From Prevotella sp. (GTDB taxonomy: Bacteria; Bacteroidota; Bacteroidia; Bacteroidales; Bacteroidaceae): DNA of 40,190 bases. Within the stretch, counting starts at the first letter, position 1; every line of letters starts with the position of its first letter. Below, one piece after another: positions 34,160-40,190 of the stretch. The notes under the pieces were generated by a model, which was not told the DNA's origin, did no database searches, and worked only from the letters and a program-made list of their open reading frames with translations. The position numbers and the translations under genes were made by a program. The DNA lies in assembly GCA_017395215.1 (NCBI GenBank), contig JAFPVW010000196.1, positions 1 to 40,190 of the forward strand, written 5' to 3'.

Positions 34160-35199
34160 TACTTGACTTCCTGGTAAACGCGCTTGATGGTGTCGACGAC
34201 CGTCTGTGTCTGCTCGCGGCGGCCCAAGGTGATGCGCAGGCACGACTCAAGTCCGGGGTCGCCCATGAACTTGATCTTGTAGTCCTGAATCTTCAGGGCC
34301 TCCATCAGCCGCTCCTTCATCTCTAACGGGTACTTGATGAGTATGAAGTTGGCCACCGACTTGTAGACCTTGAAGCCGGGCAGTCCGCCGAGCTCCTTCT
34401 TGTAGAGCTGGCGGCCCCATTCCATCTCGTCGGCCACGTGGCGGTAGTGCTCGTCGCTCTCTAAAGCAGCGATTGCAACAGCCTCAGCAAAGCGGTTGAA
34501 TCCCAGGTACTTATTCGAGTAGCTGAGGAACTGGTCGTGCCCTTTTCCGATGAAGCCGAAGCCCGTGCGCAGACCGGGCAGACCGTAGAACTTTGAGAGC
34601 GTTCGCGAGATGATGAGGTTGTTGTACTTGTTCACCAGCGGAGCGATGTAGTCGGTGTCGGTGGTGATGAAGCTGGCGTAGGCCTCGTCGACGAGCACCA
34701 TCGTGTCGCTGGGAATATTCTCCATGATGCGGCCAATCTCCTCGCTGGTCAGCGAGTTGCCCGTCGGGTTGTTGGGCGATGCCAGCAGCAGCATGCGGGG
34801 GTGAATGCGGTTGGTGTACTCAATGACCTCGCCGACGTTGTAGGCGAAGGTGTCGTCCTGCTCGTAGAGGGGGTACATCTCGAACGTGCCGCCGCACTCG
34901 CTGGCCACCTTATTATAATACCACCACGAGAACTGGGGTATGAGAATCGTCTTGTTGTCGCCCTTCATCAGGAAGTAGTGTATGGCGTTCTTCAGGATTT
35001 CTTCACCGCCGTAGGCCAGGAGCACCTGTTCCTCGGGTACGCCGTAGATTTCGCTGACGCGGACGCTGATGACGCTCTTCTTGCCCTGATCGTAGATGCG
35101 GGTATAGAAGCACAGCTCCTTCGGGTCGAAATTCTTTACTGCGTCAAGCACTTTCTGGCTTGGCTCAAAGTTAAATTCATTTCTGTCAAGATAGTTCAT
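34159..35199 (-). CDS. HisC-like fold-I PLP enzyme
   Basis: A 346-aa PLP-dependent enzyme of the histidinol-phosphate aminotransferase/CobD group; cytoplasmic. Seen are YGGEEILKNAIHYFL (about residues 68-82), LLLASPNNPTGNSLTSEE (about 140), VLVDEAYASF (about 168), and the PLP lysine in SRTLSKFYGLPGLRTGFGF (about 197-215). The C-terminal region has SVANFILIKYP and CLRITLGRREQ. No other his gene is near, so a histidine role is not supported. CobD-type decarboxylases share this fold and make amino-alcohol phosphates, which would suit the operon. ATG 35199 (MNYLDRNEF) is preferred to an upstream TTG at 35235 at the edge of the octamer repeat. Confidence 0.82.
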   Translation of the reverse strand: MNYLDRNEFNFEPSQKVLDAVKNFDPKELCFYTRIYDQGKKSVISVRVSEIYGVPEEQVLLAYGGEEILKNAIHYFLMKGDNKTILIPQFSWWYYNKVASECGGTFEMYPLYEQDDTFAYNVGEVIEYTNRIHPRMLLLASPNNPTGNSLTSEEIGRIMENIPSDTMVLVDEAYASFITTDTDYIAPLVNKYNNLIISRTLSKFYGLPGLRTGFGFIGKGHDQFLSYSNKYLGFNRFAEAVAIAALESDEHYRHVADEMEWGRQLYKKELGGLPGFKVYKSVANFILIKYPLEMKERLMEALKIQDYKIKFMGDPGLESCLRITLGRREQTQTVVDTIKRVYQEVK

Positions 35200-35225
35200 A
35201 ATATATGTTTTTTCTTTTATTTTCT

Positions 35226-35302
35226 TACTCCTCAACTCCCCATCTCCTCAACTCCTCATCTCCTCATCTCCTCATCTCCTCAACTCCTCATCTCCTCATC
35301 AG
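35226..35302. repeat. Octamer tandem repeat (site I) between two operon genes
   Basis: About nine 8-nt units, catctcct or caactcct, on the plus strand (minus strand aggagatg). It fills the gap between the DUF5686 stop and the PLP-enzyme start. Each minus-strand unit offers an AGGAG and often ATGA. Confidence 0.85.
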
Positions 35303-37866
35303 AACGTCAGCGACAGCGAGTAGCGCAGGCCCCACTTCGGGCTGGTGGGCAGCTCGTTGTAGTTCAGACGGCGCACATAGTCGATGTTGAAGAACTTGAA
35401 GATGTTGTGTATGCCCACCATCACCTCGACGTACGGCTTCTTCGGGTCCATCACGCTGACGCCCTCGGGGAAGAGCATCAGGCGGTCGCTGCCGGCATTC
35501 TGGGCCAGCATCGGGTTGTTCTTGTCGCTGAGCGAGCCCCAGAGTGTGCGCACGCCGATGAACTCGCGCCAGTGCCAGCGCTTGATGATAGGCGTACGGT
35601 TGAACAGTCGGCCGCTCAGGTCCCACGTAATCATCAGCGAGGCGTAGCGGTCGTTCATGAACTCCATGTTGTTGACCAGGCTGAACGTCTCGCGCTGGGC
35701 GAAGTACGACAGGTTGCTGGCGGGATGGATGAGCAGCAGGAATGGCACCTGGTCCCATTGCACGCCGCCTTTCAGCGTGACGTCGGCCTTGCCCCAGCTG
35801 CTGAGCCAGAATCGCTTGAAGATGGTGGCCTCGGTGTAGTTGTAGTTATACTCTCCGTCGAGCAGTCCGCTGAAGCCTCGGGTATGCGAGAGCGTGAACA
35901 CCGGTGCGTCGAGGTTGATGACGCGGCGGCGCTGCTTGTTGTTGATATAGGTCTCGTCGGGGGCATAGCGCAGGCTGGCTGTGACCTCGGTGGTGCGCAT
36001 CTTGGCGGTGGGAAGCTCGGCTGCTGCCGTCTGCGGGTTGACGAACGACAGGGGCGTGAGGCGCAGTTCGCCGGCACCCTCGTTCTCCTCGTGCTTACCG
36101 CTGACGATGGCGCGCAGGCCCCAGTCGGTCTCATACTCGAAGGCCAGCTGCTGACGCTTGTAGAACATCATCTTGTCGACCTTTGCCCACTTCATCGACA
36201 TGAACACGTTGTCCTTGTCGTGCTCCAGGAAGTGGTCGCCGGGCGAGCAGACGTCGTGCGACATCTGCAGGGTGACGGTACGTCGCGGGAACTCGTGGAC
36301 GGAATAGTTCTTCGGATTCAGCGAGTAGGTGACCTCAGCGTTATAGTAGTTCTTGCGGCTGTCCCAGCCCCGTGCGTAATAGCCTGAGAAGAAGAGGTGC
36401 CTGTTCAGGTTGGCCGTCGTCCGGAGGCTCAGGCGTGTGCGCCAGCCGTCGACGAAGTTGCGGCTGACGAGCGTCGTGATGGGGCAGAGGTCGATGTAGT
36501 TCGGATTGCTGGTCTCGATAGAGTTCTCCATCAGCGTCTTCAGGCCAATCATGATGAACTTGAAGCCCTTGATGGTCTCGAAGCCCTTGACGAACTTGTC
36601 CATACGCTCCTCGCCGCGTGTAAGGTCGGCGTTCTTGCGGTAGTTGCTCCAGTAAGCGGTGTCGTGCATCTCGACGTCGGGGCTGATAATCTCCTTGGCG
36701 CCGCCCTTGAAGAGCTTTGCGGGCAGCTCGTTGAACGAATAGTCCGACATGCGTGTGGCACGTGTGACGACGACGCTCTCCTGGATGAATTCAAACAGCT
36801 TCAGCACCGTCACCATGTCGTTGCGGGTGAGCACCCACTGGCCGTCGTCCATGCGCTCAAACTCCTGGTGGACCTGCATCGAGTCGACGAAGTTCACGTT
36901 GCTCTGCGTGGGGATGGTCAGCTGGCAGCTGCGCACGTGCAGCGTCGAGTCGTTCAAAATATAGAGGTCGCCCCTGAAGCCCCGGTCGTGCTGGTTGTTG
37001 GGGAGGAAATGTAGATGGATGCACGAGTCGCGGCCCACCTGGAGCGTGTCCTCTATATAGTAACGGTAGAAGCTGAGGCCCTCCTTCGAGATGGGCGAGG
37101 TAAAGGGTCGCTGCAGCAGGCGTATCTGGTCCTCGTAGAGGTCGATGTCGGTAAACACGTCCTTGACGACGGTGTTGATGATGTCGCCCGTCTGGAACAT
37201 ATCGTTGACGCCCGACGAGGTGCGGCCCTCAATGTGTGTCTTCTCGGAGTGCGGCTTCTTGCGGTACACCTTCCTCGACACCGTCTCATCGACCGAGACG
37301 GGGATGGTCAGCTTGTTGGTGAAGGCGTTCACCTCAATCTGGTCCATCAGGAACTGGTGGTTGCTGAAGGGCTTCTTGGCCAGCTGCTCGGGCTTCAGGT
37401 CGTTCAGCGACACCGTCAGTTTCTCGTATTTATGGTATTCGTAGAAGTCGTTCACGGCGAGGTCGGTCTTCTTCTTCGCCTCCACCACGCGCTTCATCAG
37501 CTCGACGGCGGGGTTGTTCTTGCGGCTGTACTTCCTGCGCTTGGCCTTCACCTTCACCTCGCCCAGCTGCCGGCGGTCGGGCTTCAGGCGTATGTTCAGC
37601 TGGCCGCGCGTCTTCTCGCCCACGCGGATGGTGCGCTTCTTGTAGCCGACGGCGCTGAACGAGAGGCTCCACCCCTGATGGCGCGCTATGCGGTAATGAC
37701 CGTTAACGTCGGCCACCGTAGCAATGCGATGACCGTCGTACACCACGCTCACGCTGGCGATGCTGTCACCAGTATCGGCATCGATGATGACCCCCGTCAG
37801 GTACTCCTGGGCGTGCAAAGGCAGCATCACCCACAATAGAAGTATCGGAAAAATATATTTTTTCAC
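35299..37866 (-). CDS. DUF5686 outer-membrane protein with carboxypeptidase-like domain (GTG start)
   Basis: An 855-aa exported protein. Signal peptide MKKYIFPILLLWVMLPLHAQ, then a carboxypeptidase-regulatory-like domain (about 22-100; YLTGVIIDADTGDSIASVSV, WSLSFSAVGYKKRTI), then the DUF5686 region and a predicted outer-membrane barrel to the end, whose last residues (WGLRYSLSLTF) end in Phe, as outer-membrane barrels do. The family has no settled function. The start is GTG (37864-37866), about 24 nt after a -7 promoter box. It is the first gene of the apparent five-gene operon, separated from the PLP enzyme by the octamer repeat. Confidence 0.85.
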   Translation of the reverse strand: MKKYIFPILLLWVMLPLHAQEYLTGVIIDADTGDSIASVSVVYDGHRIATVADVNGHYRIARHQGWSLSFSAVGYKKRTIRVGEKTRGQLNIRLKPDRRQLGEVKVKAKRRKYSRKNNPAVELMKRVVEAKKKTDLAVNDFYEYHKYEKLTVSLNDLKPEQLAKKPFSNHQFLMDQIEVNAFTNKLTIPVSVDETVSRKVYRKKPHSEKTHIEGRTSSGVNDMFQTGDIINTVVKDVFTDIDLYEDQIRLLQRPFTSPISKEGLSFYRYYIEDTLQVGRDSCIHLHFLPNNQHDRGFRGDLYILNDSTLHVRSCQLTIPTQSNVNFVDSMQVHQEFERMDDGQWVLTRNDMVTVLKLFEFIQESVVVTRATRMSDYSFNELPAKLFKGGAKEIISPDVEMHDTAYWSNYRKNADLTRGEERMDKFVKGFETIKGFKFIMIGLKTLMENSIETSNPNYIDLCPITTLVSRNFVDGWRTRLSLRTTANLNRHLFFSGYYARGWDSRKNYYNAEVTYSLNPKNYSVHEFPRRTVTLQMSHDVCSPGDHFLEHDKDNVFMSMKWAKVDKMMFYKRQQLAFEYETDWGLRAIVSGKHEENEGAGELRLTPLSFVNPQTAAAELPTAKMRTTEVTASLRYAPDETYINNKQRRRVINLDAPVFTLSHTRGFSGLLDGEYNYNYTEATIFKRFWLSSWGKADVTLKGGVQWDQVPFLLLIHPASNLSYFAQRETFSLVNNMEFMNDRYASLMITWDLSGRLFNRTPIIKRWHWREFIGVRTLWGSLSDKNNPMLAQNAGSDRLMLFPEGVSVMDPKKPYVEVMVGIHNIFKFFNIDYVRRLNYNELPTSPKWGLRYSLSLTF

Positions 37867-37889
37867 TCCCGTATTCTATTTATCGGCTG

Positions 37890-37897
37890 CAAAATTA
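37890..37897 (-). promoter_or_regulatory. Bacteroidota -7 box for DUF5686 operon
   Basis: Minus strand TAATTTTG, 23 nt upstream of the GTG start. The -33 element is weak. Confidence 0.55.
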
Positions 37898-37937
37898 CTC
37901 ATTTTTGTCGAAATAATCGCACTTATTCCGTTTTTTT

Positions 37938-37969
37938 CTTGGTAAACACATTATTTATTATTATATTTG
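37938..37969 (+). promoter_or_regulatory. Bacteroidota promoter for GH51 gene
   Basis: CTTG (37938-37941, one mismatch), 20 nt, TATATTTG (37962-37969). It supports ATG 38003 as start. Confidence 0.65.
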
Positions 37970-38002
37970 CAGACGTTTATGAACCCAAAACCAGCTAAAG
38001 TA

Positions 38003-39592
38003 ATGAAAAGACTATTTCTCCTGACAGCTATTGCCATCAGCTCAGTATCGGCTATGGCCGACACCCCCCTGAAGGCAACCATCCACGCCGACAAGCCCGG
38101 CGCAAAGATCAACCGCGAAATCTACGGACAGTTCTCCGAGCACCTCGGCTCGTGCATCTACGGCGGACTGTGGGTAGGTCCGAAGTCCAAGATTCCCAAC
38201 ATCAACGGCTACCGCAAGGACGTCTTCGAGGCGCTTAAAGCCCTCCAGATTCCCGTCATGAGATGGCCCGGCGGATGCTTTGCCGACGACTACCACTGGA
38301 TGGACGGCATCGGCCCGCAGGAGCAGCGGCCCTCGCTGCGCAACAACAACTGGGGCGGCACCATTGAGGACAACTCCTTCGGCACACACGAGTTCCTGAA
38401 CCTCTGCGAGATGCTCGGCTGCGAGCCTTACATCAGCGGCAACGTCGGCTCGGGCACCGTCAAGGAAATGGCCCAGTGGGTGGAGTACATGACCAGCGAC
38501 GGCGACACACCCATGGCCCGCCTGCGCCGCCAGAACGGCCGCGAGAAGGCCTGGAAGGTGAAGTACTTCGGCATCGGCAACGAGGCCTGGGGCTGCGGCG
38601 GCAACATGACGCCCGAATACTACTCCGGCGAGTTCCGCAAGTTCAACACCTACCTGCGCGACCAGCCCGGCAACCGCCTCTACCGCATCGCCAGCGGTGC
38701 CAGCGACTACGACTACAACTGGACCGAGGTGCTCATGAAGAGCATCGGCAACCGCATGCAGGGCATCTCGCTGCACTACTACACCTGCTCGGGATGGGAC
38801 GGACCGAAGGGCTCGGCCATCAACTTTGACAACAACCAGTACTACTGGGCGCTCGGCAAGTGCCTCGAAATCGAGGAGGTCATCAAGCGCCATAAGGCCA
38901 TCATGGACGAGGCCGACCCGAAGAACCAGATCGGACTGCTCGTCGACGAATGGGGCACGTGGTGGGACGAGGAGCCCGGTACCATCAGCGGCCACCTCTA
39001 CCAGCAGAACGCCCTGCGCGATGCCTTCGTGGCCTCGCTCTCGCTGAACGTCTTCCATAAGTACACCGACCGCATCAAGATGGCAAACATCGCCCAGGTG
39101 GTCAACGTGCTGCAGTCGATGATTCTGACCGACCAGAAGGGCACCGGCCACATGGTGCTCACCCCCACCTACCACGTGTTCAGGCTCTATACGCCGTTTA
39201 TGGAGGCCACCTACCTGCCCGTCGACCTCGAGAGCGAGACGATGGCCGTCAGCAAGGCCTACTTCCGCCAGAAGGAGGGAGCCAAGGATGCCGGCTACCG
39301 CCCCTGCCCGATGCTCTCGGCCTCGGCCGCCAAGACCAAGGACGGCAGCATCATCCTCGCCGTCACCAACGTCTCGCTCGACAAGGAGCAGACCGTCGAC
39401 TTCGACATTGACGGCTTCACGCCCCGCCAGGTCAGCGGACAGATTCTCACCTCGCGCAGCGTAGCCGACTACAACGACTTCAGCCATCCCTCAGTCGTTG
39501 CACCCGCCGACTTCAAGGATGCCACCCTGAAGAAGGGTGCCGTCAGCGTCAAGATTCCTGCCAAGTCGCTCGTCGTGCTTAGCATCAAATAG
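38003..39592 (+). CDS. GH51 alpha-L-arabinofuranosidase
   Basis: A 529-aa exported retaining glycosidase that releases L-arabinose from arabinan or arabinoxylan. Signal peptide [19 protein letters not shown]. The (beta/alpha)8 barrel includes [20 protein letters not shown] (about residues 36-55), [16 protein letters not shown], the acid/base Glu in [11 protein letters not shown] (about 190-200) and the nucleophile Glu in [15 protein letters not shown] (about 313-327). The C-terminal beta domain ends [13 protein letters not shown]. Length and motifs are normal for the family. An upstream ATG at 37979 is possible but leaves an unusually long N terminus. The promoter is just upstream, and a hairpin follows the stop. 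Confidence 0.96.
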   Translation: MKRLFLLTAIAISSVSAMADTPLKATIHADKPGAKINREIYGQFSEHLGSCIYGGLWVGPKSKIPNINGYRKDVFEALKALQIPVMRWPGGCFADDYHWMDGIGPQEQRPSLRNNNWGGTIEDNSFGTHEFLNLCEMLGCEPYISGNVGSGTVKEMAQWVEYMTSDGDTPMARLRRQNGREKAWKVKYFGIGNEAWGCGGNMTPEYYSGEFRKFNTYLRDQPGNRLYRIASGASDYDYNWTEVLMKSIGNRMQGISLHYYTCSGWDGPKGSAINFDNNQYYWALGKCLEIEEVIKRHKAIMDEADPKNQIGLLVDEWGTWWDEEPGTISGHLYQQNALRDAFVASLSLNVFHKYTDRIKMANIAQVVNVLQSMILTDQKGTGHMVLTPTYHVFRLYTPFMEATYLPVDLESETMAVSKAYFRQKEGAKDAGYRPCPMLSASAAKTKDGSIILAVTNVSLDKEQTVDFDIDGFTPRQVSGQILTSRSVADYNDFSHPSVVAPADFKDATLKKGAVSVKIPAKSLVVLSIK

Positions 39593-39601
39593 AACAGCAA
39601 G

Positions 39602-39629
39602 CGGGCTTCCGATGAGAATCGGAAGCCCG
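39602..39629. terminator. Hairpin between converging GH51 and galE
   Basis: A perfect 12-nt stem (cgggcttccgat, loop gaga, and its complement) lies 10 nt after the GH51 stop. There is no T tract on either side, so it is a probable but atypical terminator for one or both genes. Confidence 0.65.
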
Positions 39630-39680
39630 TAACAACACAAACACAAATAACGGTCAGAAACCGTTTTATCTCATATCGCT

Positions 39681-40190
39681 TTACTGTATGCCGTCTTCGC
39701 GCAGCTTCTCTTGCCACTTCCACGCTGAGCGCAGCACGTCCTCAGTAGGTGTCTCAGCCTTCCAGCCAAGTACCTCGTTGGCCTTCGTGACGTCGCCCCA
39801 TACTTTCTCGATGTCGCCCTCGCGTCGCGGAGCGTAGGTCCAGTTCACCTTCACGCCGGTAGCCTTCTCGAAGCCCTCGACCACCTCCAGCGTCGACAGT
39901 CCGCGACCCGTTCCGATGTTGAACACCTCGACGGCATCAGTCTCGGGCTTGTCGAGCACGCGCTCCATAGCCTTGACGTGAGCCTTGGCCAGGTCGACCA
40001 CATAGATGTAGTCGCGTATGCAGGTGTGGTCGGGCGTGTCGTAGTCGTTGCCGAAAATCTTCAGCTGGCCGCGAATGCCCATAGCCGTCTGCGTGACGAA
40101 GGGAATGAGGTTCATGGGCACGCCGTTGGGCAGCTCGCCGATGAGCGCCGTGGGGTGGGCGCCGATGGGGTTGAAGTAGCACAGTATGAT
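39681..40190 (-). CDS. galE: UDP-glucose 4-epimerase, C-terminal part only
   Basis: Interconverts UDP-glucose and UDP-galactose; cytoplasmic NAD-dependent epimerase. Only the last 169 residues are in the window; the frame is open to the edge. Seen are YFNPIGAHPTALIGELPNGV, MNLIPFVTQTAMG, IFGNDYDTPDHTCIRDYIYV, FNIGTGRGLSTLEVV and WTYAPRREGDIEKVWGD, all typical of the GalE C terminus. It ends at TAA 39681-39683 and converges with GH51. The N-terminal Rossmann domain and catalytic Tyr lie outside. Confidence 0.96.
   Translation of the reverse strand: MILCYFNPIGAHPTALIGELPNGVPMNLIPFVTQTAMGIRGQLKIFGNDYDTPDHTCIRDYIYVVDLAKAHVKAMERVLDKPETDAVEVFNIGTGRGLSTLEVVEGFEKATGVKVNWTYAPRREGDIEKVWGDVTKANEVLGWKAETPTEDVLRSAWKWQEKLREDGIQ

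Noticed and set aside
34159-35199. Histidine biosynthesis aminotransferase (hisC) call
   Set aside because: Sequence is HisC-like, but no his genes are nearby and the operon context is membrane lipid metabolism; only the fold family is stated.
35226-35302. Possible CRISPR-like array
   Set aside because: Units are 8 nt without spacers; no cas genes.
38042-39487. Long open frame on the minus strand opposite GH51
   Set aside because: Antisense shadow; no domain, and GH51 catalytic motifs are on the plus strand.
1-40190. tRNA, rRNA or riboswitch genes
   Set aside because: None recognised on either strand by eye; short RNA genes without clear motifs could be missed.

Overview
The window looks like chromosomal DNA of a Bacteroidales bacterium, most likely Prevotellaceae (Prevotella/Segatella type). 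Three things point there. Promoters match the Bacteroidota form (TTTG, about 20 nt, TAnnTTTG), with clear examples before the GldB-like gene, the small CTD-like gene, the GHL10 gene and the 863-aa secreted protein. Shine-Dalgarno sites are almost absent. The gene content is typical of gut or rumen Bacteroidales: GldB-like lipoprotein, DUF5686 and DUF4861 proteins, a SusC-unlike TonB receptor, GH43 and GH51 arabinan/xylan enzymes, and a carboxynorspermidine decarboxylase.

Layout, left to right. 1-2133 (minus): end-truncated nspC and a DUF4861 protein. 2276-8367: a GldB-like lipoprotein, valS (minus), then mazG, a lipocalin-like lipoprotein and rnz. 8456-11832 (plus): an envelope operon of a tiny secreted CTD-like protein, an L,D-transpeptidase lipoprotein, an ECF sigma factor, a small one-TM protein and a CpxP/Spy-like periplasmic protein. 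11833-12172: no gene, but a 70-nt hairpin, a direct repeat and the uxuA terminator. 12173-14935 (minus): a GHL10 glycosidase and mannonate dehydratase. 15040-19574 (plus): a CstA-type transporter, an outer-membrane barrel, nadC and an M23 peptidase. 19690-26666 (plus): GH43, an M28-PDZ peptidase with a membrane protein, a calycin-type lipoprotein joined to a TonB receptor, and a Lys/Ala/Glu-rich secreted protein. 26718-30786 (minus): an AT-richer block with an 863-aa Ig-like secreted protein and a 47-aa protein, followed by pgk. 30787-31303: no gene; promoter and a 342-bp inverted-repeat element. 31304-37866 (minus): an apparent five-gene operon of DUF5686, HisC-like PLP enzyme, CDP-alcohol phosphotransferase, flippase-like protein and cytidylyltransferase-like protein. 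38003-40190: GH51 (plus) and the 3' part of galE (minus).

Two themes stand out. First, short tandem repeats of exact period 7 nt (one of 8 nt) recur at nine places, both between genes and inside reading frames. Three consecutive junctions of the 31-35 kb operon carry the same 7-7-1-7-7 arrangement. Second, that operon has the parts for activating and attaching a phospho-amino-alcohol or similar headgroup to a lipid (PLP enzyme, nucleotidyltransferase, CDP-alcohol transferase, flippase-like protein), but the product cannot be read from sequence alone. No tRNA, rRNA, CRISPR array, transposase or prophage gene was seen.
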